Shown one piece after another: positions 35,337 to 46,833 of a stretch of 64,000 nt of DNA. Below the pieces are notes generated by a model, which saw only the letters and a list, made by a program, of their open reading frames with translations, made no database searches and was not told the origin of the DNA. Source of the DNA: Fremontodendron californicum. Lineage: Eukaryota; Streptophyta; Magnoliopsida; Malvales; Malvaceae. The stretch covers positions 18,478,501 to 18,542,500 of the forward strand of contig JAULJL010000027.1 of NCBI GenBank assembly GCA_030761205.1. The letters are read 5' to 3'. Numbering within the stretch: the first letter of the stretch is position 1; each line of letters begins with the position of its first letter. The translations under genes and the position numbers were made by a program.

Positions 35337-35989
35337 TGATGAGAACCAAGATGGTATTGGACTTCAAGATCCATTGCATGTTCCAATAGGGCCTATTACA
35401 AGGTCAAGATCCAAGAAGCTCAAGGAAGCTATGCAAGGATTGGTGCAAAGGACTTAGGAAGAATCTACAAGTCTTTTAAGCAATGTCAAGCCATTCAAGT
35501 TGGGCTGCTTGAATGAGGAAGACCAAGAATTGGTCCATGTGATCCAAGCTTCACATGATGGGCCATAGAGGAATTCAAGGGGGCGGCAATATTAATGAAT
35601 TAGTGGGCCTGTTTTTAGTTCATTATTTAATATGAAGTGGGGACCAATTCATTAATGATGTGGCGCCTAAATTAGAAGTTTTAGTTGGGTCTTATAATTA
35701 CTTAGGCTTTTGGGCCTGATTTATGTATTATGTCCATTAGGCTTGTGGGGTCTATCTTCATTAAACTTGTTGGACATCCTTTTAATTTAATTAGGTTTGG
35801 GCTTGAGCATGTTCAGCCCATATTTAGGAAGTCTTATTCGTGGGGTTTAGTTAGCTTAGCTAATCTAGGTTCTTTGAAACAAGATTTCTACGGGTTTAAG
35901 TTTCATTGCTTGAATCTTGGCTTTCTTGGGGTTATGGTATTTCAATTTGTTAGTGGGTTCAAAGGGTTTAAACCTTAGAGTTCACATCA
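35337..35989 (+). mobile_element. 3' LTR of A2, internally deleted
   Basis: 653 bp, TGATGAGAACC to TTCACATCA, with a deletion near 35835 that removes the TATA and R region present at 41420-41690. The pol-derived frame DPLHVPIGPITRSRSKKLK continues into it from upstream. Confidence 0.85.
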
Positions 35990-35994
35990 ATGAT

Positions 35995-36306
35995 GGTGCT
36001 GATGTGTCACACCTATGTGCCACATTATCTAGGCAACCTAGCTACCACTAGCTACTGTCACTCCACCTCATAGAGTGTCACTCACTTAGCTACCCTTCAG
36101 CTACATCTAGCTCCTTGAGCTGAGCTAGCTGGTGTCCAGCTACCTTGAGCTGACTTGAGTTGAGTAAGCTTTCACATTGAGCTCTTTATGAGCTTCCATA
36201 AGCTTATCTCATCTTCTTGCTAGTTTACCATCATCATACATCATACATATCAAGTTAATCTTGTGCGTACTTGGTGTATTTGTTCACTTATGTCCAAATA
36301 CATCCA
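35995..36306 (-). mobile_element. Copia LTR, left part (split by A2)
   Basis: Continues the copia LTR from 16347. It ends (minus-strand start) at TGGATGTATTTGG, identical in position to the start of the full copia LTR at 37701. Confidence 0.8.
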
Positions 36307-36375
36307 ACAATTATCACCATCAAGCTTAAGGTTTTTGTTCAATTCGACTACTATGCCCTTTGTAGCACTAGCCAT
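36307..36375 (-). pseudogene. Second copia gag start, truncated
   Basis: Minus strand from ATG 36375: MASATKGIVVELNKNLKLDG then DN, after which it meets the LTR start of the neighbouring copia copy. About 22 codons remain. Confidence 0.75.
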
Positions 36376-36769
36376 CTACATCATGCAATTGTGTACCCAT
36401 ATTAGCATATTCATCACAACAAGATATTTCCAAACGCAAAATAAATAAGATAATATCATTATGCCAAAATGTACCAAAAACAAATTTATAGAATGCAATC
36501 AAATCCACTCGAACATAAGAGTGACTATCTTGTTCAATTTGTTTCGAAATACCTTACAAGGTTGCAAGTATAATGTAGACATACATTTGGTATATAAACA
36601 TGTCAAAAACAAGTAGAATAACATATTAATCATACAAGCAAGGGTTGAAAAAATCAAAGAACATTAACATGCAAAATAAACAGCCGAAAAGGGGAAAGGC
36701 TTAGAACCCTAATCAACATGTATTTATATGTTCATTCAGCCAAAGAGCATGCATATCAAACAACCTATA
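36376..36769 (-). mobile_element. Copia leader
   Basis: Non-coding leader between the primer site and the gag start of the second copia copy. Confidence 0.65.
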
Positions 36770-36782
36770 GGCTCTGATACCA
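36770..36782 (-). promoter_or_regulatory. Primer binding site of copia element
   Basis: Minus-strand TGGTATCAGAGCC, tRNA-iMet type, next to the LTR end. Confidence 0.85.
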
Positions 36783-36786
36783 CAAT

Positions 36787-37701
36787 TGGATTTCGACTTA
36801 TCAAAATTCGAGAACATAGAGGAAGAGTTCAAGTCACTTACTTGTCTGCCTATGCAATGCTGACTTGTATGGATATGAGTAATGAAACTCAGCCGAATGT
36901 CTAAGGCACTCTTGTAATCAACCGGTTAAGGCAACTACAATAACCTTTCCACATCCTATTTTGCTCATCCAAACCAGAATGCTTACTGCCTTGTTTCTTG
37001 ATAATTCAAGCAATCAAGAACCCCTCACTCACTTAGCAATTGCACTTAGCAATCTGCCTCTCAATTGTGTCTTTCACAATTGCCTGATTATTGGTGTGTT
37101 TTGTCTTTGCCGAATCCTCTCCTATTTATAGCCTTCAAAGGGTTGCTTCATGAAAGGGTTAAAGGACACAACTTTTTCAAGGTCAACACCCTTCATTTGG
37201 ACATAATGGTTCGGTCAACAGAACCATTCTTTTCCAAATGATCACATCTATTCGGCTATTAGGAGGGAACCTCTCTTACCCGAAACACCATGTTGTTTCG
37301 ATCCATGTGGCTGCCACATGATATATGATGTCACATGTCACAAACCGATTGGTGACACTTGTGCATGATGGTGCTGATGTGTCACACCTATGTGTCACAT
37401 CATCTAGGCCAACTAGCTATCAATAGCTAGTGTCACTCCACCTCATAGAGTGTAACTCACCTAGCTACACTTCAGCTACATCTAGTTGAGTGAGTTGGTG
37501 TCTAGCTCCTTGAGCTGAGCTAGCTGGTGTCCAGCTACCTTGAGCTGACTTGAGCTGAGTAAGCTTTCACTTTGAGCTCCTTATGAGCTTCCATAAGCTT
37601 ATCTCATCTCCTTGCTAGTTTACCATCATCGTACATCATTCATATCAAGTTAATCTTGTGCGTACTTGGTGTATTTGTTCACTTATATCCAAATACATCC
37701 A
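36787..37701 (-). mobile_element. Copia 5' LTR, complete
   Basis: 915 bp, minus strand TGGATGTATTTGG to AAGTCGAAATCCA; inverted tips TGGAT/ATCCA. A minus-strand TATA-type CTATAAATAGG lies near 37122-37132. It contains repeated AGCTAGCT/CTCAAGGTAGCT-like motifs in U3 (about 37400-37600). Confidence 0.85.
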
Positions 37702-38728
37702 AAAAAAAAAGAGTTCCACATCTAAATGCCATTAGAAGTCTAATGTATGCCATGTTATGTACTAGGCCGTACATTGGCCAAGCGGTGTTTGTTAGCTAGG
37801 TATTCATCCAACCCTAGTCAACAGCATTGGAAGTGTGTTAAAAGAATATTTCGATACCTTAAGTGTACGAAAGACTATTGGTTGTGTTACCAAGAGGGTA
37901 ACCTAAGGTTGCAAGGATACACGGATGCTTGAATACAAGTTTACATCATGTTATATTTTTCTGCTTTCTAGTGATGCTATTTCATGGAGTAGAAAGAAGC
38001 AGACTTGCACTGCTTTATCAACTATGGAAGTTGAGTTTGTTGCCGGATCAGCTGCTGTGCAAGAAGCCTTGTGGCTTGGTCGTTTCCTTGGTCACTTAGG
38101 TGTTGTAGAACCTAATGATAAGCCAACCACTATATTTTGTGATAGCATGGCTGCTTTGGCTTATATTAAGGATCCGAAATATCATGGAAAGACCAAGCAT
38201 ATAGGGATTAAGTATAACTTTATGAGAGATGCAATTGAAGAAAGAAGTTCAAATGGAATACATCTCTACGGATGAGATGGTGGCGGTTCCTTTAACTAAA
38301 CCAATACCACAAATCTAGTTTGCCAAACATGTTAGGGCAATGAGTCTCTGTAGATTATAATTCGTTTGGATGAACTTCTTGATGTCATGTACTTGTACCT
38401 TACTATGATTGAATGAATGAATTGTGTTTTTATAAGTTTAAATACAATTCTATGCATATTCTATATGTTTCGCAACGAATAAAATTATATGTTCAACATA
38501 GGTAGAGGATTGGTTCGCTCACATGAACAATCTGCCTCTGTTCTTTGTGTAAGAATAGAGATGAGACTGCTCAAGTGAATAAGTAATAGACATTTGTTGT
38601 CTTGAGGTTTAGACATTGGTTGTCTAATGGGAGTATACTTATTCTAGTGGGAGTCACATCTTCCAAACATGTGACAACTTGAGCATATTGGTCGCCTTGA
38701 TCAAGAGAATCAAGATGAGGTAATGTGA
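37702..38728 (+). pseudogene. Ty1/copia RNase H remnant and 3' region
   Basis: Plus strand. Segments SSNPSQQHWKCVKRIFRYLK and WLCYQEGNLRLQGYTDA, then (after a small deletion) AISWSRKKQTCTALSTMEVE, LWLGRFLGHLG, FCDSMAALAYIKDPKYHGKT and KHIGIKYNF are the conserved copia RNase H region. Frameshifts occur near 37925 and 38240. From about 38320 to 38728 it is non-coding copia 3' sequence, ending where A3 reverse transcriptase begins. Confidence 0.8.
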
Positions 38729-40922
38729 GATGGATGAATGGAAAACAGCTTTTAAGACTAAGTATGGGTTATATGAATGGTTAGTCATGCCATTTGGACT
38801 TACTAATCCACCTAGTACTTTCATGAGATTAATGAATCATGTTTTCTGTGAGTTTCTAGGTAAATTTGTAGTAGTCTACTTTGATGATATTCTAGTGTAC
38901 AGCAAAAGCTTAGATGAGCATGTTGAACATTTGTAGTTTGTGTTTAATGTGTTGAAAACTAAAAAGTTGTATGCTAATTTTAAGAAGTGTACCTTTTGCA
39001 TGGATAAAGTTATATTTCTTAGATATGTTGTTAGCTCAAAAGGTATTGAGATGGATGAAGAGAAAGTCAAGGCCATCAAGGACTAGCCGACGCCTAAAAG
39101 GGTAAGTGAGGTAAGAAGCTTTCATGGTTTAGCTAGTTTTTATAGGCATTTTGTTAAAGACTTTAGCACTATTGCTGCACCACTCACTGAAATTATTAAA
39201 AAGAATGTTGGTTTTCATTGGGGCAATGAACAAGAGAAAGCATTTGTTAATCTTAAAGATAGGTTATGTTTAGCACCTGTTTTAACATTACCTAACTTTG
39301 ACAAAACTTTTGAGATTGAATGTGATGCCTCAAGAATAGGAATTGGAGCTGTTTTAATGCAGGAAAAGCGTCTGATCGCATTCTTCAGTGAGAAGCTTAG
39401 TGGAGCGGCCTTGAACTATCTAACTTATGACAAGGAGCTCTATGCACTTGTTAGAGCTTTGGAGACATGGCAGCATTACTTATGGCCTAAGGAATTTGTG
39501 ATACATACTAATCATTGAAACATCTCAAGGGTCAAGGTAAGTTGAATAAGAGACATGCTAGGTGGATGGAATACATAGAGACCTTTCCTTATGTCATTAG
39601 ATACAAGCAAGGTAAGGAAAATATTGTGGTTGATGCTTTATCTAGGGGGTATGTATTTCTCACATCTATGAATGCTAAGATGCTTGGATTTGAATATATA
39701 AAGGATGAATATACCAATGATGCTGATTTTTGTGATGTATACATAGCATGTGATAAGATAGCATTTGGTAAATTTTACAAGCATGATGGTTTTTTGTTTA
39801 GACAAGATAAACTATGTGTGCCTAATTATTCTATGAGAGAGTTATTAGTGCGTGAGGCACATGGTGGTGGTTTAATAGGACACTTTGGTGTCAAGAAGAC
39901 CTTAGAAATATTGTATGAACATTTCTTTTGGCCTAAAATGAAAAGGGATGTTATTCGCATATGTGATAGATTCATTACATGTAGAAAGGCCAAGGTTTTA
40001 CCTCATGGGTTATATACACCCTTACCAGTTCCTAGTGAACCATGGGTAGACATATCTATGGACTTTGTATTGGGTTTACCTAGGACGAAAAGGGGTAGAG
40101 ATTCAATTTTTGTGGTAGTGGATAGGTTTAGCAAGATGGCACATTTTATTCCATGCCATAAAATTGATGATGCAACTAACATTGCTGAATTGTTCTTTAG
40201 AGAGATAGTGCACCTACATGGTGTTCCTAGAAGCATTGTGTTTGATAAAGATGTTAAGTTCCTTAGTTACTTTTGGAAGGTTTTGTGGGGGAAATTGGGT
40301 ACTAAACTTTTGTTTTCTACTACTTGTCATCCACAAACTGATGGGCAAATTGAAGTAGTTAATAGGACTTTAACACAACTTTTGCAAACTGTTATACAAA
40401 AAAACTTGAAAACTTGGGAAGAATGTTTGCCATTCATAGAGTTTGCATATAATAGGACTGTGCATTCTACTACTTCTTATTCTCCGTTTGAGATTGTTTA
40501 TGGTTTTAATCCATTAACTCCTTTAGATTTAATGCCTTTACCTGTTGATGCAAGGAATAGTTTGAATGGGAGTAAGAAAGCTAAATTGGTTAAGTCTCTT
40601 CATGAGAAAGTAAAGCTTCAAATTGAGAAAAAGAATGCAAAAATTGCTTCACAAGCAAACAAAGGGAGGAGGCGAGTTACTTTCGAACCAGGTTAGTGGG
40701 TCTGGGTTCATATGCACAAGAAAAGATTTCCAACCCATAGGAGAACCAAGTTGTATCCTCGAGGAAATGGGCCTTTCCAAATCCTTGAGAAAATTAATGA
40801 CAAAGCTTACAAAGTGGACTTACCAGGTGAGTATAACGTTTCTGCTTCATTTAACCTTTCTGATCTTTCCCTTTATGATGTAGGTGATGATTCGAGGTCG
40901 AACCTTTTGAGGAAAGGGGGAA
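38729..40922 (+). pseudogene. A3 pol remnant: gypsy RT, RNase H and integrase
   Basis: Starts inside reverse transcriptase (WKTAFKTKYGLYEWLVMPFG) and includes the catalytic FVVVYFDDILVYS. RNase H (FEIECDASRIGIGAVLMQE, YDKELYALVRALETWQHYL) follows. Integrase is 39515-40696 and long open: an HHCC zinc region (AHGGGLIGHFGVKKTLEI to ICDRFITCRKAK), the first catalytic Asp in DISMDFVLGLP, the second in FDKDVKF, and Glu in GQIEVVNRTL. The C-terminal tail is THRRTKLYPRGNGPFQILEK. Lesions: TAG at 38934, TAG at 39084, a frameshift near 39514, TAG at 40694, and a 1-base loss near 40902. The 5' half of the element is missing. Confidence 0.9.
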
Positions 40923-41841
40923 TGATGAGAACCAAGCTGGTATTGGATTTCAAGATCCATTGCATGTTCCTATTGGGCCTATTACAAGGTCAAGATCCAA
41001 GAAGCTCAAGGAAGCTATGCAAGGATTGGTGCAAAGGACTTGGGAAGAGTCTACAAGTCTTTTAAGCAATGTGAAGCCATTCAAGTTGGGCTGCTTGAAT
41101 GAGGAAGACCAAGAATTGGTCTATGTGATCCAAGCTTCACATGATGGGCCATAGAGGAATTCAAGGGGGCGGCAATCTTAATGAATTAGTGGGCCTGTTT
41201 TTAGTTCATTATTTAATATGAAGTGGGACCAATTCATTAATGATGTGGCACCTAAATTAGAAGTTTTAGTTGGGTCTTATAATTACTTAGGCTTTTGGGC
41301 CTGATTTATGTATTATGTCCATTAGGCTTGTGGGGTCTATCTTCATTAAACTTGTTGGACATCCTTTTAATTTAATTAGGTTTGGGCTTGAGCTTGTTCA
41401 GTCCATAGTTAAGCTTTCATTTAATTATGTAAGTAGTAAGCCTTGGCTGCCAAGGAGTTTCATTTGTACTAGGAGTTCTTAGGCTAGTTGAATTAGGGTT
41501 AGTAGGGAGGCTATAAATACCCTTGTTTAGCCCATCTACTACAGCAACAATTATTAATCTTTTGAGTTTGAATTTATTCAAAATGAGTGTTTCACTCTTT
41601 TTAGTTCTTGACAGAACTTAGGAACTTATCAAAGAATTCTTTCTTTGTGGCGTTCAACCTATCAAACTTAGGTTCTTGAAATGAGAGTTCTTAGGGTCTA
41701 GCTTACATGCTTAATCAAGGTTCTTTCAAATAGGCTTTCCAAGGGTTTAAGTTTTCTTTGCCTGAATCTTGGCTTTCTTGGGGTTAGGGTATTTCAATTT
41801 GTTAGTGGGTTCAAAGGGTTTAACCCCTAGGGTTCACATCA
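40923..41841 (+). mobile_element. 3' LTR of A3, subfamily A-I, complete
   Basis: 919 bp, TGATGAGAACC to GGTTCACATCA, preceded by the tract GAGGAAAGGGGGAA. The first ~230 bp encode the pol tail (HVPIGPITRSRSKKLKEAMQ to VIQASHDGP, stop at 41152-41154). TATA box TATAAATA at 41512-41519. The following GGAAA (41842-41846) is A4 leader, so A3 probably inserted there. Confidence 0.9.
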
Positions 41842-42416
41842 GGAAATAGAGTGGTAAAAGGCAAGAGTAAGTAAAATTATTAAAGAAAAAGCCTAAAAGA
41901 GTGCAAACAAGAGTTGGAGTGATATCATTTTTAAGTGTAAACAAAGGGAGTGTGTGAGTTTAAATTTTTATTATTACTAACATTTGTTTTGCAGTAATCT
42001 TAAGATGTCTCAAAAGATTAGTTCATCACACCAGGGGGATGAAAATCAATTCTTTACGTGGAAAGCCATGCAACAATCGTTTGAGCGTATGAATCTTATG
42101 ATGGTGGATATGTCAGATAAGTTAGAGATACAATAGGAAGCCATTAAAAACCTACAAGATGGGCAACACAGGGGAGCTAGGCGTGAGCCTAGTGTGGTTG
42201 ATGAGCATGACTTTGATGAGGAGGACGATGAGGAGGTTTCTATGGGTAGGCCTAGAGGAGTTAGGCATGGAGTAGCACCTAGGAGAAACACTAGCGGTCA
42301 TGATTAGGAAAATAGAGAAGATAAGAACCTTAGAAATATTAAAATGAAAATTCAACCATTCCAAGGTAGAACTAATCCTGAGGTGTATTTGGAGTGGGAG
42401 AAGAAAATAGAGTTGT
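41842..42416 (+). pseudogene. A4 leader end and gag, first part
   Basis: The leader matches 34164-34301 of A2. Gag begins at ATG 42005 (MSQKISSSHQGDENQFFTWK) and runs through the acidic EPSVVDEHDFDEEDDEEV and MKIQPFQGRTNPEVYLEWE, with TAG codons near 42135 and 42305. It is interrupted after GTTGT (42412-42416), the target of C-I; gag resumes at 51222. Confidence 0.82.
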
Positions 42417-44420
42417 TGATGCACCCAAAAGAGTGTATCTTATTTAACCTTGCACTAAAAAGATCAATTGTAAGTATAATGATTAGCAAGGGTCGAGTCC
42501 TCAGGGATTGGGTTTTAATCTATGAGTTATTAGTTTATAACTTACGTTCAAAGAAAACAATAAAAGAAAAAGGGTTTTTGAAGCCAGGTTTAAACTAAAG
42601 TAAATAATAAGAATAAGATGCAAGGCGGTATAACCAGCCAATAAAAATATATATACTAAATTAGGCGGTATAACCAGCCAATAAAAATAAAACAAAGTTA
42701 ATATACAAATTAGGCGGTATAACCAGCCAATAAAAATAAATATACTTTTAAAAATAAGCAAACTAGAAAAGTAAGAAAACAAGTAAGTAAGAAGAATCAA
42801 ATATGAAAAATATGGTTAAGGTTTCATACTCCACCACTAGACATCATTAAGAATCAATTTCAGATCTATCAATATCAACCAACTATCAAAGTTAACAACC
42901 GTAGATAACAACAAGCTCTGTTATCCCAATCTTTCCTTAGTTTGTCGTTAAATAGAACAAGCTCTCTATTTAATCTCTAACCATTAAACAACCTAGAATA
43001 AGCTCTCTAAATTCAATTTAATGGCAGCTTTATGATGAGAAAGATAGGTTGATCTAAGCAACAAACACATAAGCTCGGATTGTTCAACTTAGGTTATGTT
43101 CCACTTTGCAATTATTGAAAACTTGACCATAATCATTAATCATAAATTGCCACTTATGAATAGGAAATCAAGACAATTACACGGATCAAGACTCCTAGAC
43201 TAGCAATAGATAATTATCAAGATCTATCTAGTTGTAAACCTAAATAAATCAAGACAACATCATGAACAATTCTTGTAGAAGAACATAAGCAACTTTGATA
43301 GAAAATTAATGATAGATAGAATCTGAAAATCAATCCCAAAACATGTCTAGGGCTTTGAAATCACCCTTAACCAAATAGAAGTTTAGCCTAGCATAGGCAT
43401 TGTAAACATAAACATAAAATTAAAGAGAATCTAAGAAGGAAATAAAAGAAAGAAAGAAGAAGAAGAAAATAAAGAAAAAGAAAACTAGAGAAAAGAAAGA
43501 AGAAGAAAACTTAGAGAATTTTATTACAATGGCTAATATCCTACCAATGTACAATATGATCCTCTACAATCATCCAAGGCCCTCTATTTATACACATTTT
43601 GGAGGGCTAAATGACAAGAGACAAGCTTTACAAATTTCAAAGGTAGGTATAATAGGTGGGTGAATTTTTCTAACAATTTTCATCATATTGTATGACAATT
43701 TTGATCAGCCAACTTGATGGTCGATTTCGTCAATGTTGGAGGCCTGATCTGATCACATGGTCTTCTAGAAAAAGGTTTCCCTATCAGTTACGGATCCATA
43801 GCCGTTGGAATCAGCTCATTTGCTGATGTGGATAAGCAGATATGGGCAAAATGCGAAAACAGGTCAGCACAGACGTCATTGCACATCAGCCAACTTGATG
43901 GTCGATTTCGTCAATATTAGATGCCTGATCTGATCATATGGTCTTCTAGACAAAGGTTCCCGTATCAGTTACGGATCCATATCCATTGGAATCAGGTCAT
44001 TTTCTGATGTGGATAAGAAGATATGGGCAAAATACGAAAACAGGTCAGCACAGACGTCATTGCACATCAGCCAACTTGATGGTCAATTGCGCTAGGGAAA
44101 ACGACTCCGTTTCAAGAAGTGTAAAACATGAAAAAGATAGATATGCCTCTTAGCTTTGCACGGCTACAAATTTCAGCCTTATTGCTTCAGTGAAACTCCA
44201 GATATAGCTGATATGGCAAAAGGTGTCGGAACTAGAACTGAACTGGATTTGCCCTTAATTCTAGTAATCTGAAATCACTCAAAGAAACTTGTGAAAAACA
44301 CCAAATTACATAAAAATATAAAAGATCATAAACACAATTAGACTAAACAATAATAACTCGTATTTGACACAAAACAATAATAAAACATAACTAAAAACTA
44401 TATAATTATACGAGTTATCA
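42417..44420 (-). mobile_element. LTR C1 (3' LTR of C-I)
   Basis: 2,004 bp; minus strand TGATAACTCG to GGTGCATCA. It shares R-U5 with the B LTRs but has a different U3. It has a minus-strand TATA box (plus TATTTATA 43585-43592), three copies of the AGGCGGTATAACCAGCCAAT repeat near 42630-42740, and a ~180-bp tandem duplication around 43700-44080 (GCCAACTTGATGGTCGATTT units). Confidence 0.92.
42630..42745. repeat. LTR minisatellite, three units
   Basis: Units begin GGCGGTATAACCAGCCAATA and are about 40-48 bp. The copy number is 3 in C1 and C2, 5 in C3 and 4 in C4. Confidence 0.9.
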
Positions 44421-46185
44421 CACCCCCACACTTAGATTGTTGCTAGTCCCTAGCAACGACTCAATAAAAATAAAATAAGAAAATCTAATCTAATCCATTT
44501 TCGTAGGAAATCACGGTGGCACTTAGCATGTGACACAAGCCTTTAAACCCTTAGGTGTCCCTAGTGGACAAGTTTAGTCTCGTGAGGGTTTACTAGGACG
44601 ATACCCACAAACATTGAAGACATAAGAAAAATTAAAAATAATAATTATAACTAATCCTTCCAATATAAATTAGAGATAATCATTGGACAAGTCTTAAAAA
44701 CTAATCAATAGCTTAAAGAAATTCACAAAAAATCTTGCTTGAATGTAAATAGTTTGAGTTAAGCCAATATTAACATAACATATTTCAATCAAAATAGTGC
44801 ATATTCAAACTTAATCTCAACTTCTCACATGGGATACTCTCTTGATTTTCACTCTTTAAAGTAGTGGTAAAGTGTTTACACTCAATCAATCTCATGAAAA
44901 CACTTCTACCATATGCTTGCTTGTCCACCTATTCTCCACTATTTAGATCATACAACTTCATAAATCAAGAGGTCTTTATTCAAGGTTGTAATGGGGCCAA
45001 AGGGTTATAATGTGGTTAAAGAACAAAAGGATAAAGATATCACAAAGGTTCCAAAGAGTTCATAGAGTTTAGAGACATAATAAGATCATACAAATAAAAC
45101 TTCTCAAAACTCTTATAAAGCACATAATAACATAGGCTAAATATTCATGTTGAGCCTTTGCATCATTCTAACCAACTTTGTAACATCTTTTTCTTTACTT
45201 TAACTAGAAGTTCGAGAGAAGATATTTTTTTTTTAATATGGGAATGTATTTGACAATGATCCCTTTCTTTTTCTCTAGACTTTTTCTTTTCTTTTCTTCC
45301 CCCACACTTATCTTTTGTTTCAAACCCAAATTTTTAACTAAAAATATCCCTTGTTTTTTTTTGCAATATGTCTCAAAATATATAATCCATCTTTAGAATA
45401 AGGGTTATATTTAGGCTAGGTGTAAGTTGTGGTTACCAAATAAATAGCTTATTCAATGTAGGCTCAAATTGGCTCACTAGGGGTGTGTTCTCTTGGAACA
45501 TCAATAAGGGATGGCTGTTTGGCCCTGGCTAAAAATCCTAACGCCTTTATCATATTCATGTTGTCACATGCATCAATATAGTCTCAACAAGGTCTAAAGC
45601 AAGTTCTAGAGAATCATGTAATCATAAGAGCACTCAAGAAAGAAATTAGATTGATTTGTATAATGCGTCAATCATTATAGGCTCAAAAACTCACAAGGAT
45701 GATTATACAATTCAGATTAAGTCTAAACATGCTTCTTTCTCAATCAACATATCATATTAACATTGGCTCATAAAACGATTGATATCAAGTTCAATTCTCA
45801 TGAAAATCTTCTCACTAATAAATCTGTTTTAGACTTATGCAATTCATATCTCATCATAGTATTGAAAGTAACTAAAACACACTAAAAACACACTAAGTCT
45901 AAACATGCTTTTTTTTTTTTGAAGAAGAAGAAGATTAAACTAACAAGGTATGTCTTAAGTCTCCCTTACGCAGACCTTGTTCAGAATGAATACTTCTAAA
46001 TGTCTTAAAACACAACAATTTTTTTTTTTTTTTTTAAATTAGCAAAATATGTCCCTTACCCCCTACTAAAATATGACATTGTCTCCAATGTCAAATTTTA
46101 AAGGTAGAATTTAGGAGATATTACCTGCAGAAGTTGCTAACCACTTATTATAACTGAGACACAACAAGCAAAATGTTAGATAATG
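44421..46185 (-). mobile_element. C-I non-coding 3' region with polypurine tract
   Basis: The minus-strand tract AAGTGTGGGGGTG abuts the LTR start. A second such motif lies at about 45299 (plus CCCCCACACTTATC), and the CACGAGACTAAACT-type segment shared with B lies near 44580. No coding. Confidence 0.78.
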
Positions 46186-46833
46186 TCACAAAGACAAAGT
46201 GCAATCCACTCCTTGCTCGTCCATATTTCTTTTTCTTTTTCCGAGCGTTTGCGAAACAACCGTAGCAGATAAACACTCATAAGCTTGGAGCTTTTTGAGT
46301 AAATCTTCAATGGTTGTAGTAGAAATTATGGTTCTCCTTGCCTCTGAAAACATGAATCCATTTTCCACAGCATTATCTAAATATGAAAGCAAATTACTAA
46401 AATAACCATTAATATTAAGCAAACCAATGGGTTTCTTATTTGTGACCAAAGATGACCAAGAAGCCACGCAAGCTATTTCTTCCAATGTACCCAGACCTCC
46501 TGGTAAAGCAATGAATGCATCTGCAGAATGGTACATGATTGTTATCCGTTCAGGGATACTCCAGACTTGTATTTCCTTACCCAAGGTAGGTCCACAAAAA
46601 TCTGTGAATAGTTTAGGCACGATTCCTAGAACTGGACTTCCTCCGACGTGTGCTACTGTAGCGACTGCTCCCATTAAACCCGTACTACCGCCTCCATAAA
46701 TCAACTGGATCTTTTGTTGGGCAAGTATTACTCCAACTCTTATGGCTTCATCAGCAAATATGTTATTTTTCCCTGGATAAGCACCTCCAAAGACACAAAT
46801 TTTTTTAATGCGCTGGGACGAAGTACTTTCCAT
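46186..46833 (-). CDS. LOG-like cytokinin riboside monophosphate phosphoribohydrolase (retrotransposon cargo)
   Basis: 215 codons, intronless and intact, start ATG 46833 (MESTSSQRIKKICVFGG). The fold is the LOG / 'lysine decarboxylase-like' family: FGGAYPGKNNIF near residues 15-26, IYGGGSTGLMGAV (45-57), the active-site motif PGGLGTLEE (111-119) and KPIGLLNINGY (134-144). In known LOG enzymes this motif and an upstream Arg cleave ribose-5'-phosphate from cytokinin nucleotides, releasing active cytokinin. Here Arg96 is in IPERITIM, but the Lys usually following it is Ile. The C-terminus has a basic KRKR (200-203 region). Length is normal for the family. Host LOG genes have several introns, so this looks like a cDNA-derived capture. 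Activity is inferred only; the substrate could differ. Confidence 0.88.
   Translation of the reverse strand: MESTSSQRIKKICVFGGAYPGKNNIFADEAIRVGVILAQQKIQLIYGGGSTGLMGAVATVAHVGGSPVLGIVPKLFTDFCGPTLGKEIQVWSIPERITIMYHSADAFIALPGGLGTLEEIACVASWSSLVTNKKPIGLLNINGYFSNLLSYLDNAVENGFMFSEARRTIISTTTIEDLLKKLQAYECLSATVVSQTLGKRKRNMDEQGVDCTLSL

Larger units (their letters stand above)
16348..35989 (+). mobile_element. Family A element A2 with two nested Athila-like insertions
   Basis: A2 inserted into a copia LTR with the 5-bp duplication ATGAT (16343-16347 and 35990-35994). Its 5' LTR is in three pieces: 16348-16595, 26928-27553 and 33389-33421. It is followed by primer site, leader, gag and a rearranged short tail, then a 3' LTR at 35337-35989. 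Without the insertions the element would be about 3.5 kb and lacks pol enzymes. Confidence 0.85.

Noticed and set aside
42630..42745. Regular spaced repeats resembling a CRISPR array (also at 49420, 52890 and 59928)
   Set aside because: The 'spacers' are themselves repeated, the context is a plant LTR, and no cas genes are present. It is an LTR minisatellite.
46427..46699. 90-codon plus-strand frame opposite LOG (also 56913-57185)
   Set aside because: Antisense shadow of the LOG frame; codon pattern and motifs support the minus strand.
46186..46833. LOG as an ordinary host gene between transposons
   Set aside because: It lies within matched LTR and target-duplication boundaries, is intronless, and recurs at the same place in a second element.
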